Position numbers and translations under genes: made by a program
Source: Streptomyces albus subsp. albus
GTDB taxonomy: Bacteria > Actinomycetota > Actinomycetes > Streptomycetales > Streptomycetaceae
Assembly (NCBI RefSeq): GCF_000719865.1
Contig: NZ_JOID01000019.1
Span: 62,001 to 126,000, forward strand
Direction of reading: 5' to 3'
Length of the DNA stretch: 64,000 bases
Shown here: positions 25,369-34,316 of the stretch, one piece after another
How positions within the stretch are numbered: position 1 is the first letter of the stretch
Layout: every line of letters begins with the position of its first letter
Notes under the pieces: generated by a model
Told to the model about the DNA's origin: nothing
What the model saw: only the letters and a program-made list of their open reading frames with translations
The model's database searches: none

Positions 25369-26276
25369 GTCCCCTCCCGGTGGTCCGGCGGGCGCGGGTT
25401 CTTCCGGGCCGCGCCGGCTTCCCGCCCCGCTTCCCCGGCTGCCGCGGCCTCTCCGGCTTGCCCGACTTCCCCGGCGTCATGGACGTGCCTGTCCTCCGGT
25501 GCCGCCCGGTCTCCGGTGCGGTCCCCGGCCTCCGCCGGGCCGCCGCCCTCGACCGCCGCCCGGCCCGGGGACGAGGCGAGCTGCGCCTTCATCCGGGCCA
25601 GCTCGGTCTCCACGTCCCCCTCCGCCGTCACGGCGTCGAGCTCGGCCCGCAGGTCGTCGCGGCCGGCCGGCAGCGTGGCGTCCTCCAGCGCTCCGGACGC
25701 CATCAGCTCGTCCAGGGCGCCGGAGCGTGCCTGCAACTGCTCGGTCTTGTCCCGGGCGCGCTCCACGGCCAGGCCGACGTCGCCCATCTCCTCGCCGATG
25801 CCGGTGACCGTCTCGCTGATACGGGTCTGGGCCTCCGCGGCCGTGTAACGGGCCTTGATCGTCTCCTTGCTGGTGCGGAAGGTCTCGGTCTTCGCCTGGA
25901 GACGCCGCGCGGCCTGGGCGAGCTTCTCCTCCTGAGCCAGCAGCGACGCGTGCTCGTCCCGCAGTTCCATGATCCGCGCGTCGGCGGCCGTGCGGCGGTC
26001 GAGAGCCTCGCGGGCGAGATCCTCGCGCCCGGCGGCGAGCGCCTGTTCCGCCTGGTCCCGCAGGCTCTCCGACGACTGCCGCAGCCGCTGCGCCTGTTGC
26101 TCGACGCGCTTGCGGGCGGACGCCACCTCGGCCAGGCCGCGGCGCACCTTCTGGAGCAGTTCGAGCTGCTGCTGGTAGGAGTAGTCCAGGGTCTCGCGGG
26201 GATCCTCGGCCCGGTCCAGAGCCTTGTTCGCCTTCACCTGGAACAGTCCGGCGACGCGTTGGGCGATGCTGGGCAC
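25365..26276 (-). CDS. pspA: PspA/IM30 phage-shock protein
   Basis: A 303-residue PspA homologue that would coat and stabilise the inner face of the cell membrane under stress. Residues 1 to about 220 are the coiled-coil core, beginning with SIAQRVAGLFQVKANKALDR, a typical amphipathic first helix. The C-terminal 80 residues are low-complexity and rich in Ala/Glu/Gly. The GTG at 26276 is chosen because GAGGAGGG lies nearby and the family N-terminus begins here; the frame runs open much further upstream. It heads the pspA-pspAA-htpX-pspAB operon. Confidence 0.93.
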   Translation of the reverse strand: MPSIAQRVAGLFQVKANKALDRAEDPRETLDYSYQQQLELLQKVRRGLAEVASARKRVEQQAQRLRQSSESLRDQAEQALAAGREDLAREALDRRTAADARIMELRDEHASLLAQEEKLAQAARRLQAKTETFRTSKETIKARYTAAEAQTRISETVTGIGEEMGDVGLAVERARDKTEQLQARSGALDELMASGALEDATLPAGRDDLRAELDAVTAEGDVETELARMKAQLASSPGRAAVEGGGPAEAGDRTGDRAAPEDRHVHDAGEVGQAGEAAAAGEAGREAGAARKNPRPPDHREGT

Positions 26277-26742
26277 GGCGGTCGCCCTCCTCTCCGTATG
26301 AGCGATCCGGATGTCCGAGTGTCCGGGTCGTGCCGGTGAAAACCAGACGGGCGGTGGCGGGGCCGGTCGTGCGCGGGAGTCGTGGTGCGGGCCTCGCGCT
26401 GCGGAGGCCATGGGTGCGAGGGCTGCGGTGCGGGAGCTCCGGTGCGGCCGGACGTCGCCACCCTCCCAGGCTTCCTCCGGAGGGACGGCGCGCGACAGGG
26501 CCGGGTGGTACCTGCTTGGGGAGCCGGGAGCCGGGAGCCGGGAGCCGGGAGCCGGGAGCCGGGAGCCGGGAGCCGGGGCTACGAGGCGTGATCCATGGGC
26601 CGGGGCCGGGGCCGGGCTCACGAGGCGTGATCCGAAAGCCGTGGCCGCGTCGCCCCCTGCCGCGGGGCGGGGCGGGGAACGGGCAGGTCGGGCAGCAGGC
26701 GGAGGACTGGTAGCGGCCGCCCCGGGTAGGGGAGCGTGCAGC
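26277..26742. other. 466-base divergent promoter region of pspA and the FUSC gene
   Basis: There is no gene here. It contains the GGGAGCC tandem array (26519-26574) and a 14-base direct repeat ACGAGGCGTGATCC at 26581-26594 and 26620-26633, 39 bases apart, which is a possible regulator site. Both divergent genes must have promoters here. Confidence 0.6.
26519..26574 (+). repeat. Eight perfect GGGAGCC tandem copies
   Basis: Eight uninterrupted 7-base units. They are non-coding under the chosen start of the FUSC gene (26743). Arrays of this type change copy number by slippage, so length may vary between strains. Confidence 0.95.
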
Positions 26743-29418
26743 ATGATCTCCTCAGCTGCCGATGGTCGCGGGCCCATACCCCGCCGGGACGCGCGCCGCA
26801 GGCCGTCGCGGCGCGTGCGGCTCCCCCTGCCGGCCTCCGACCCCGGACTGCTGCGCCTCACGGCCGCACTCCGCACCGTGCTGTCCGTCGGGCTGACCCT
26901 GGCGGTGCTGGCGCTGCTGGGCCTTCCGTTGCGGATCCAGGTGACCGGGGCCATGGCGGCGCTGATCTCGACCTTCGCGGTGAGCGAGACGCGCCTCCGC
27001 GACCAGGCTGTGACGCTCGCGCTCGGGCTGCCGGTCGCCGGCGCGACGGTCGCCGCCGGTACGGCCCTGGCGCCGCACCGGGTCGCCGCCGACGCCGTCT
27101 TCGTCCTGGTCATCTTCGGCGCCGTGTACGTACGGAGGTTCGGGCTGCGCGGCAAGGCGCTCGGGATGATCGCCTTCCAGATGTTCTTCATCGCGCAGTT
27201 CGTGCAGGTGGAGACGGGGCTGCTGGCGCAGGTGGGGCTGGCGCTGCTGGTGGCCTTCGGCTGCGGGGCGCTCGTACGGTTCGGGTTGCTGCGCGTGACA
27301 CCCGAACAGACACTCGACCTGCTCATGGGCTCGTTCCGCACCCGGCTGCGGCAGGCGGTCGGCGCCATGGCCGCCCTGGCCGAGGCGGCGGATGCGGTGC
27401 GGGCGGCGGATGCGGCGCGGGCAACTGAAACGGCGGAAGCGGCCGAGCGGGGCGGGCCGGCCGCGGAGCCGGCCATGGAGCCGGCCATGGAGCCGGCCGG
27501 CAGCGGGCCCGAACGCGCCGCCCGGGAGCGCGCCGAGCGGCGCCTGCGGCAGCGGATCGTACGCCTGCACGAGGGCGCGCTGATGATCCAGGACCGGCTG
27601 GAGGACAGCACCCCCGACGCCTCCACCGCGGCGGCCGTACAGCGTCGTATCGCCGGCATGGAGGTCACCGCCGAGCGGCTGGCCGCCGTGCTGCTGGACG
27701 CCGAACGCCCGCCGCACACCTCCGTGGTCACCGTCCGGCTGCGCGAACTGTACGAGGCCGTCGGCCGGGACTGGCTGCAGAAGCGCACGCCGGTGGGGCT
27801 CGCCCACGTACGGGACCGGCTGCTCGGCTACCGCGAGAGCGAGAACCTCGCCGGGCTCCCGGCCGGCGACCAGGAAGCGCTGCGCGCCATGGGCGAGTTG
27901 GCGTTCAGCGTGCTGGGGCTGCGGGTCGCGCTGGGCGCCGCGGACGGAGACGACGAGAACGACAGCCCCCGCACCCGCCAGTACCGCGAGGAACTGGAGA
28001 CCGAGGAGCTGTCCCGGCGGGCCGAGAGCGACGCGCGGACGGAGAGCGGTCCGAACGGCGCGCGGGGCACCCGGGGCGCGAAGGACACCCGGGACACGCG
28101 GGGCCACGGGCGGCGCGAGGAGGAACACCCGGAAGGGGGCGGCACGTCCGACGGCACCGACCGGCAGGACGGGACCGGAGGGGGCGCCGGGCCCGGGACC
28201 GGCCCCGACGCCCCCTCCGGGAAGAGGACGAGCGACCCGCAGGACGACGAGCAGGCCGCGGAACCACGCGGACTGCGGCGGCCGAGCACCCGCACGGCCT
28301 TCCAGGTCACCGTCGGCTCGGCGATGGCCATCGTCGGCGGTGAACTGCTGTCGCCGCAGCGCTGGTACTGGGCCGTGCTGACCTGCTGGGTGGTCTTCCT
28401 CGGCACCGCCTCCACCGGCGAGATCCTCGTCAAGGGCTACCGCCGCCTGGCCGGTACGGCCGTCGGCGTGGTGGCGGGCGCCGGGCTCACCGGGCTCGTG
28501 GCCGGCCACACCGGTGTGTCCTTCGCGCTGATCCTCTTCTGCGTCTTCGCCGCCTTCTACTTCGCGCCCGTCTCGCACACCCTGACGTCGTTCTTCATGA
28601 CGGCGATGCTCGGTCTGCTCTTCACCCTCCTCAACACCTACAGCCGGGACATCTTCGTGCTGCGCGTCGAGGAGACCGCGATCGGCGTCGTCTGCGGGCT
28701 CACGGCCGCGCTGCTGGTGCTGCCGATCCGGACCGCCGAGCACACCGACGAACTTCTCCGCACGGTGCTGGAACGGATGAGCGACGTCACGCAGGAGGCG
28801 GTACGGCGGCTCAGCGGTGAGCGGCCGGGCGGTTCCGGTTCCGGTGCGCCCGCGGCCGTCCCGTCCGCCCCGTCCGTCCCGTCCGTCCCGTCCGTCCCGT
28901 CCGTCCCGTCCGTCCCGTCCGCCCCGTCCGTCGATCTGCTGGAGGCGGCGCGGGAACTCGACGACGCCCTGGACGAACTCCGGTCCGCCGTCCAGCCGCT
29001 GACCCACCCCGTCAGCCCGCTGCGCTCGCGGAGCCAGAACGCCCGCTACGTCGTCACGCTGCTGGACAGCGCCGCGTACCACGCGCGCGGACTCGCCGCG
29101 GTCGCCGAACAGCTGACCGGGGACAGCCGCATCACGCCCGACCCCCGCGTCGCCGCCGCGGCCGGGCGGCTCTCCCGCAACCTGCGGACGCTCACCCGCA
29201 GCCTGGAGGAGCCGGAGGAGCAGCAGGACGAGGCGCTGCTGCCGGGCTCCGACACGCTCACCATCGCGGTCATCGAGCATCCCTCCCGTTCACCGGTCGG
29301 TGCGCGGGTGGCCCGGCACATCCAGCGGCTGGACGAGATCGTCATCGGCCTGGCCGAGCCGCTGGGCGTACGGGTGGAGGGTGCCGGGACGCAGGCGGTC
29401 AGGGCCTCGTCACGGTGA
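26743..29418 (+). CDS. FUSC-family membrane protein (putative exporter)
   Basis: An 891-residue protein with the duplicated FUSC layout. An N-terminal helix bundle (about residues 45-190) comes first, then a soluble domain (about 200-410) and a charged low-complexity linker (about 415-510). A second helix bundle (about 525-670: TAFQVTVGSAMAIVGGELLSPQRWYWAVLTCW...) and a soluble tail complete it. FUSC proteins relate to aromatic-acid and fusaric-acid exporters. The ATG at 26743 has AGGGGAG upstream; the longer frame would translate the tandem repeats. Its end overlaps the convergent metalloprotease gene by 20 bases. Substrate unknown. Confidence 0.85.
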   Translation: MISSAADGRGPIPRRDARRRPSRRVRLPLPASDPGLLRLTAALRTVLSVGLTLAVLALLGLPLRIQVTGAMAALISTFAVSETRLRDQAVTLALGLPVAGATVAAGTALAPHRVAADAVFVLVIFGAVYVRRFGLRGKALGMIAFQMFFIAQFVQVETGLLAQVGLALLVAFGCGALVRFGLLRVTPEQTLDLLMGSFRTRLRQAVGAMAALAEAADAVRAADAARATETAEAAERGGPAAEPAMEPAMEPAGSGPERAARERAERRLRQRIVRLHEGALMIQDRLEDSTPDASTAAAVQRRIAGMEVTAERLAAVLLDAERPPHTSVVTVRLRELYEAVGRDWLQKRTPVGLAHVRDRLLGYRESENLAGLPAGDQEALRAMGELAFSVLGLRVALGAADGDDENDSPRTRQYREELETEELSRRAESDARTESGPNGARGTRGAKDTRDTRGHGRREEEHPEGGGTSDGTDRQDGTGGGAGPGTGPDAPSGKRTSDPQDDEQAAEPRGLRRPSTRTAFQVTVGSAMAIVGGELLSPQRWYWAVLTCWVVFLGTASTGEILVKGYRRLAGTAVGVVAGAGLTGLVAGHTGVSFALILFCVFAAFYFAPVSHTLTSFFMTAMLGLLFTLLNTYSRDIFVLRVEETAIGVVCGLTAALLVLPIRTAEHTDELLRTVLERMSDVTQEAVRRLSGERPGGSGSGAPAAVPSAPSVPSVPSVPSVPSVPSAPSVDLLEAARELDDALDELRSAVQPLTHPVSPLRSRSQNARYVVTLLDSAAYHARGLAAVAEQLTGDSRITPDPRVAAAAGRLSRNLRTLTRSLEEPEEQQDEALLPGSDTLTIAVIEHPSRSPVGARVARHIQRLDEIVIGLAEPLGVRVEGAGTQAVRASSR
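28858..28929 (+). repeat. Eight 9-base units encoding VPS/APS in the FUSC protein
   Basis: GTCCCGTCC-type units (two with GCC instead of GTC) encode an eight-fold V/A-P-S stretch in the cytoplasmic linker of the FUSC protein. The near identity at DNA level points to recent slippage expansion. Confidence 0.95.
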
Positions 29419-31165
29419 TCCGGTGGGTGCCGTCCGGATCCCGGCCGGTGACCTCCACGGCGACGCCCGTCCGCGCGTCCCGGTAGCGCTCGCCGACCCC
29501 GAAGGGGGCGTCGGTCAGCTCCGCTGCGACGTTCGGCAGCCGGGCGCAGCCGCCGCTGGCGGGGGTGCTGTCCCGGACCTCGACGGGGCCCCGGCCGGTC
29601 TCCACCCGGGTGTCGACCCAGTAGACCAGCACCCCGGGCTTGCACACGGCCTCGTCGTTGCCCGATTGGGTACGGACCTCGACCGCGTAGCCCGTGCTGT
29701 CGGTGACCGGTACGTACACGAGTTTCGTCTCTTTGGCCGGCTTACCCGGCCCGGTCTGCTCGGCCTGTTCGGTCTGCTCCGTCCGCATGGACTGCTTGAC
29801 GGCGTCCGGCCCCGGCGGTGCGGCCCGCCCCGGCTGCCCGCCCGGTGATCCCGGTTCGGTGCGTGCCTTCCCGCCGTGCTCCCGGCCCGCTCCGCCCTCC
29901 TCCCCGTCGGCCGCGGCCTGCTCGTAGACGTCGTGGACGTCCGTCCACCCGCCCCCGTCCCCGCCCGTGTCCCGCTCCCCGAGCGGCCGGATCGTGTGGT
30001 GGCTGCGGCCGCTGCCGTCCGCGCACTCCACGTGCCGGCCGTCGTCCAGCCAGCCGAGCTTGCGCTTGTGCCAGCCGAGGAAGTCGTTCCCCGGCCCCCA
30101 GTCCTCGGACATCAGGTCCCAGTGGCCGGCCTTGTTGCCGCCGTCGTCGTCGGTGTAGAGGTCGGGCAGGCCCAGCGAATGGGCGTTCTCGTGCGGCAGC
30201 ACCCGGTACGCGTTGGCCGCGGCGCCCGGTGAACCGTCGTTCTGGCGGCTGTAGATGAACGAGATGCGGTTGAGGGGTACGCCGTCGGCCCGCGGGGCGT
30301 CGGCCACGCCGGTGAAGCTGACGGACAGCACGGTCTCCGCGGCGGACGGTCCCGCGTTGGGGGTGACCAGCACGTTGATCAGGTCGTAGAGGCCGAAGTC
30401 GATCCGGTCGTCGGCGGCCTTCGCGAGGTCGTCGATGAGCCTCCGGTACCCCGGTTCGTAGCCGGCCCCGCGTTCGATGCCGTACGAGGAGAACGGGCGC
30501 GGCATCCGCAGCCAGCCCTTGACGGGCGTCTCGGCGCGGTAGTCGAGGGCGCCGTAGGAGCTGGTCTCGTACCAGTCGGCGGTGGCCGGGAAGAACTCGG
30601 CGAAGCGTTCGCGGGCGCTGCCCTCGCCCCGGGCGTCCGGGAAGTCGATCATCAGGGTCAGGGCGCGGAGCGTGCCGGTGCTGGGGGCGTGCCCCGGCGG
30701 GGTGGGGATCCCCTCGGACATCTGTATGCCCTCGGCACGACCCGGGACGCAGGCGGCGCCGGTCTGCGCCAGGGACGGGGCCCCCGGGCCGGGGTGGGTG
30801 ACGGGGACGGCGGTCGGCGCTGCCGCCATGGATATGGACATGGACGTGAGGGCGAGCGCGGCCGTCGTCAGCCGGGGCCGCGACCGGGACCGCGAGGCGG
30901 ACGGAGACGGGGACGGAGACGGGGACGGAGACGGGGACGGAGACGGGGACGGAGACGGGGACGGAGACGGGGACGGGGGTGCGCCCGGGCACGCGGAGGC
31001 TTCAGGAGCGGGGGCCCGGGAGACGCGGCGCAGGGGGTGCGCGCCCCGCGCTCGCGCGGGGCCCGTGCGCGGGCCGGTGCGGGAACCGGTGTCGTGGCCC
31101 CGGTGGGTGCGCTCGTCCGGGCGGGTGCCGTCGGTGCCGCCCGGGTGGGGGACGTCCTGCTGCAT
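29399..31165 (-). CDS. M6-like secreted metalloprotease
   Basis: A 588-residue protein. The zinc motif HENAHSLGLPDLY (HExxH, about residues 326-338) and the LMSEDW segment after it match the M6 (immune-inhibitor-A-like) peptidases. The N-terminus is odd: a 100-residue basic, Pro-rich region that includes an (SP)n repeat precedes the only hydrophobic stretch (LTTAALALTSMSISMAAAPTAVPV, about 98-121). A real start closer to that segment may have been missed, or the protein may be anchored. A Gly/Glu-rich insertion lies near 400-470. It is convergent with the FUSC gene, overlapping 20 bases. Confidence 0.78.
   Translation of the reverse strand: MQQDVPHPGGTDGTRPDERTHRGHDTGSRTGPRTGPARARGAHPLRRVSRAPAPEASACPGAPPSPSPSPSPSPSPSPSPSPSPSPSPSASRSRSRPRLTTAALALTSMSISMAAAPTAVPVTHPGPGAPSLAQTGAACVPGRAEGIQMSEGIPTPPGHAPSTGTLRALTLMIDFPDARGEGSARERFAEFFPATADWYETSSYGALDYRAETPVKGWLRMPRPFSSYGIERGAGYEPGYRRLIDDLAKAADDRIDFGLYDLINVLVTPNAGPSAAETVLSVSFTGVADAPRADGVPLNRISFIYSRQNDGSPGAAANAYRVLPHENAHSLGLPDLYTDDDGGNKAGHWDLMSEDWGPGNDFLGWHKRKLGWLDDGRHVECADGSGRSHHTIRPLGERDTGGDGGGWTDVHDVYEQAAADGEEGGAGREHGGKARTEPGSPGGQPGRAAPPGPDAVKQSMRTEQTEQAEQTGPGKPAKETKLVYVPVTDSTGYAVEVRTQSGNDEAVCKPGVLVYWVDTRVETGRGPVEVRDSTPASGGCARLPNVAAELTDAPFGVGERYRDARTGVAVEVTGRDPDGTHRITVTRP
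30901..30972 (-). repeat. Six 12-base units encoding the Ser-Pro repeat
   Basis: Six exact ACGGAGACGGGG units (plus-strand reading) encode an alternating Ser-Pro run in the metalloprotease. It is a perfect array and therefore likely variable in length. Confidence 0.95.
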
Positions 31166-31376
31166 GCGGCCGCCTTCGTGATCGGGGCGGCCGTGCTGCG
31201 CCCCGGCCGCTCTCTGGTGTGATCACCGTGCGCCGAATGACCGTACGGGCGCGCGCGGTGAGCGGCCGAACGTGGGGAAACGGTGCTCCGATCGGGGGCC
31301 GGGAGGAGCGGCGGGGTTTCCCGGCCGGGTGCTCTCACGAACGAGTGACGGGCATCACAGTGCTACCCGAAATAAC

Positions 31377-31393
31377 CGGGGACCTGCTCCCCG
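31377..31393. promoter_or_regulatory. Operator candidate 1 for TetR (CGGGGA-N5-TCCCCG)
   Basis: A perfect 6-bp inverted repeat with a five-base spacer, upstream of the TTGACA hexamer. It shares core and spacing with the second palindrome, centred 41 bases away (about four helical turns). TetR proteins usually bind such sites near their own gene. Confidence 0.55.
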
Positions 31394-31413
31394 TTCTTGA
31401 CAAGTGTTCCGCC

Positions 31414-31438
31414 GAACCGGGGAAGACCTCCCCGGTTC
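31414..31438. promoter_or_regulatory. Operator candidate 2 for TetR (GAACCGGGGA-N5-TCCCCGGTTC)
   Basis: A perfect 10-bp inverted repeat with a five-base spacer, downstream of the TTGACA hexamer and 115 bases before the tetR start. It would cover the -10 region of a promoter with that -35, which suits repression. Confidence 0.6.
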
Positions 31439-31552
31439 CGGGCGGAACGCCGAAGCACGAGTGCCGAGGAGAACGAGACCGGGACGGGAAGCCGGAAGAG
31501 CCGGAGCCCGGAAGCCGCAAGCCAGGAACCAGAAGCCGGAAGGAGTGCCGTC

Positions 31553-32203
31553 GTGAACCCCGTCGCCGCCACGCCGATGAGCAGGACGGAACCGCGCCTG
31601 CGGGCCGACGCCCTCCGCAACAGGGAGCGGATCGTCGCGGCGGCCCGGGAGATGTTCGTTGAGCACGGGCCGGACATCCCGCTCGACGAGGTCGCCCGCC
31701 GCGCCAAGGTCGGCAACGCGACGCTCTACCGGCACTTCACCGACCGGCGCGAGCTGGTCCGCCGCGTCACCCTTCACGTCACCCACCGGGTCGCCGACGA
31801 GGCGGCCGCGGCGCTCGCGGAGGAGGCGGACGGCTTCGAAGCGCTCAGCCGCTTCGTCCACGCGGCCGTCGCCGAGCGGATCGGCGCCCTGTGCCCGCTG
31901 CTCGCGGGGGAGGCGTGGGAGGACGGGGAACTGTCCGCGGCGCGCGAGCGGCTGGAGCTGGCGGTCGAAGCGCTGATGGAGAGCGCCAAGAGCTGCGGGC
32001 GGCTGCGGGCCGACATCGAGATCGGCGATCTCATGGTGGTTCTCACGCAGCTCACCCGTCCGCTGCCCTCCAGCGGCTGCCTGGACTTCGACAGCTTCGT
32101 CCACCGGCACCTGCAGCTCTTCCTGGACGGGCTCCAGAGCCCCGCCCGTTCCGAACTCCCCGGCTCCGCCGCGACCTTGGAGGACCTCCGGCAGAGACGC
32201 TGA
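31553..32203 (+). CDS. TetR-family regulator
   Basis: A 216-residue repressor. Its N-terminal helix-turn-helix (ALRNRERIVAAAREMFVEHG ... IPLDEVARRAKVGNATLYRHFTDRRELV, about residues 20-66) is typical, followed by a helical ligand domain. The GTG at 31553 has AGGAG seven bases upstream. The MFS exporter gene follows 440 bases downstream in the same direction, a common repressor/efflux arrangement. The inducer is unknown. Confidence 0.92.
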   Translation: MNPVAATPMSRTEPRLRADALRNRERIVAAAREMFVEHGPDIPLDEVARRAKVGNATLYRHFTDRRELVRRVTLHVTHRVADEAAAALAEEADGFEALSRFVHAAVAERIGALCPLLAGEAWEDGELSAARERLELAVEALMESAKSCGRLRADIEIGDLMVVLTQLTRPLPSSGCLDFDSFVHRHLQLFLDGLQSPARSELPGSAATLEDLRQRR

Positions 32204-32643
32204 CACCCCCCGGCGCGCCGGAGAACGGCCCAACCACCACCAGGCCGCATCGCACAAGCCCCAGACCTCACCCCTGGGGCCGAGACCCGGACCCAGCCCG
32301 AGACCCAGACCCCAGCCCACTCCACAGCCGACCAGCCCGCGGAATCCGGCGGATCAGGGATTCCGCGTCCCCAAGGACCCCGCCGTCCCCACCCGGCGCC
32401 GGGCCCGCGGCCGTTCACGCCCGGAAGCGTGCGCTCCCCCCGGGGAGCGCCATGACCACTCCGGTGCACGCCCGGCCCTCTCCCCCCACACGTATTGCCG
32501 GCCGAAGTTCCTCTGGGCGCTTCGCCACTTCGCCCGACCGTCACTTCGCCATGCGTCACTTCGTCTACTTCGTACCGACACTCTCGCACCGACGTTCGTA
32601 CCGAAATCCGTACCGGAATCCGCACCAACAGGGGGGACCCGTC
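32204..32643. other. 440-base gap between tetR and the MFS exporter gene
   Basis: There is no convincing gene. A strong hairpin GCGCTCCCC-CC-GGGGAGCGC lies at 32431-32450 and could terminate tetR or bind a regulator. GACCCAGACCC-type repeats lie near 32270-32320 and GTACCG repeats near 32575-32625. The MFS promoter must be here. Confidence 0.5.
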
Positions 32644-34203
32644 ATGCCCGACATCGAACAGCGGCAGACACCCGATCCACAGCGCTGGAAGGCGCTGGTC
32701 TTCATCGCGCTCGCCCAGCTCATGGTGGTGCTCGACGCGACCATCGTGAACATCGCCCTGCCCTCCGCCCAGGCCGACCTGGGCATTTCCGACGGTAACC
32801 GGCAGTGGGTCATCACCGCCTACGCCCTCGCGTTCGGCGGTCTGCTGCTCTTCGGCGGCCGGGTCTCCGACCTCTGGGGCCGCCGGCGCACCTTCGTCAT
32901 CGGCCTCGTCGGCTTCGCCGTCGCCTCGGCGCTCGGCGGTGCCGCCGTCAACACGGCGATGATGCTCGGTGCCCGCGCCCTCCAGGGCGTCTTCGGCGCG
33001 CTGCTCGCCCCGGCCGCGCTCTCGCTGCTGGCGGTGACCTTCACCGAGGCCCGGGAGCGGGCCAAGGCGTTCGGTATCTACGGCGCCATCGCGGGCGGTG
33101 GCGGAGCCATCGGCCTGATCCTCGGCGGACTGCTCACCGAGTACCTCGACTGGCGCTGGACCTTCTACGTCAACATCCCGTTCGCGGTCGTCGCCGCCGC
33201 GGGCGCGCTCCTCGTCATCAAGGAGCCGGCCGAGGGCCGCAACCCGTCGCGGCTGGACGTGCCCGGGGTCCTGCTGGCGACCTCCGGCCTGGTCGCCCTC
33301 GTCTACGGATTCACCCGTGCCGAGGCCGACGGCTGGAGCGCCGGGCCGACGATCGGCCTGCTCACCGCGGCGGGCGTCCTCCTCATCGCGTTCGCCGCAG
33401 TCGAGTCCCGGGTGCGCAACCCGCTGCTGCCGCTGCGCGTGGTGACGGAACGGAACCGGGGCGGCGTCTATCTGTCGCTGGGCCTGGCGATCATCGGCAT
33501 GTTCGGGCTGTTCCTCTTCCTGACGTACTACCTCCAGGTCGTGAAGGCCTACAGTCCCGTCACCACCGGCCTGGCGTTCCTGCCGATGGTCGCGGGCATG
33601 ATCACCGGTTCCACGCAGATCGGTGCCCGGCTGATGAACCGGGTCCGGCCGCGGCTGCTGATGGCTCCGGGCTTCCTGGTCGCCGCGCTCGGCCTGCTGA
33701 TCCTGACCCGGATCGACGTCGGGACCCCGTACGCGACCGTCATCCTGCCCGGACTGGTGCTCATGGGCCTCGGCATGGGCACGGCCTTCATGCCGGCCAT
33801 GAGCCTGTCCACGCACGGGGTGCAGCCGCAGGACTCGGGCGTCGCCTCGGCCATGGTCAACACGTCGCAGCAGGTCGGCGGCGCCATCGGGACCGCGCTG
33901 CTGAACACCATCGCGGCCAGCGCCACCACGGCGTACGTCACCTCGCACGCGGCCGGTGCCGGTTCCGCCGCCGGGGCCGTCGAGGCCCTGCGGCTCCAGG
34001 CGATGGTGCACGGCTTCACGACGGCGATCTGGTGGGCGGTGGCCATTCTGGTGCTGGCGGCGGTGGCCGCGTTCACGCTGGTCAACGCCGGACGGCAGGG
34101 CCCCGCGGTGGCCACCGGCCCGCGCGGCAACGGGCAGGACGGCCGGGAGCCGGGGGAGGGGGAGCGGGGCGACGAGATCACCGTCCCGGTGCTCGCCCAC
34201 TGA
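32644..34203 (+). CDS. DHA2-family MFS multidrug exporter (EmrB/QacA type)
   Basis: A 519-residue, 14-helix proton-driven exporter. Motif A is present (GGRVSDLWGRRRTF, about residues 74-87), as are VVLDATIVNIALPSA in helix 1 (family signature) and motif C-like GAIAGGGGAIGLILGG. The ATG at 32644 has a G-rich ribosome-binding site (AGGGGGGACC). It is probably controlled by the TetR protein encoded upstream. A strong hairpin terminator follows. Confidence 0.93.
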   Translation: MPDIEQRQTPDPQRWKALVFIALAQLMVVLDATIVNIALPSAQADLGISDGNRQWVITAYALAFGGLLLFGGRVSDLWGRRRTFVIGLVGFAVASALGGAAVNTAMMLGARALQGVFGALLAPAALSLLAVTFTEARERAKAFGIYGAIAGGGGAIGLILGGLLTEYLDWRWTFYVNIPFAVVAAAGALLVIKEPAEGRNPSRLDVPGVLLATSGLVALVYGFTRAEADGWSAGPTIGLLTAAGVLLIAFAAVESRVRNPLLPLRVVTERNRGGVYLSLGLAIIGMFGLFLFLTYYLQVVKAYSPVTTGLAFLPMVAGMITGSTQIGARLMNRVRPRLLMAPGFLVAALGLLILTRIDVGTPYATVILPGLVLMGLGMGTAFMPAMSLSTHGVQPQDSGVASAMVNTSQQVGGAIGTALLNTIAASATTAYVTSHAAGAGSAAGAVEALRLQAMVHGFTTAIWWAVAILVLAAVAAFTLVNAGRQGPAVATGPRGNGQDGREPGEGERGDEITVPVLAH

Positions 34204-34278
34204 CCGGCGCGAGCCGCGACGCGGTACGGAGCGGTACCGGCCGGGACTGACCCGCGGCCCTCTCCGGACCCTCATCCC

Positions 34279-34316
34279 GGGAAGGACCTCGCTTCGGGGG
34301 GAGCGAGGTCCTTCCC
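34279..34316 (+). terminator. Strong terminator between the MFS and MarR genes
   Basis: A perfect 15-bp stem (GGGAAGGACCTCGCT with its complement) and an eight-base loop, followed by TTT. It lies 76 bases past the MFS stop and can also serve the convergent marR gene. Confidence 0.9.

Larger units (their letters stand above)
31166..31552. other. 387-base divergent control region of the metalloprotease and tetR
   Basis: There is no gene here. It holds a TTGACA -35-like hexamer at 31397-31402 between two related palindromes (listed separately). Imperfect GGAAGCC repeats lie at about 31488-31545, just before the tetR ribosome-binding site. No convincing -10 hexamer was found. Confidence 0.55.
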
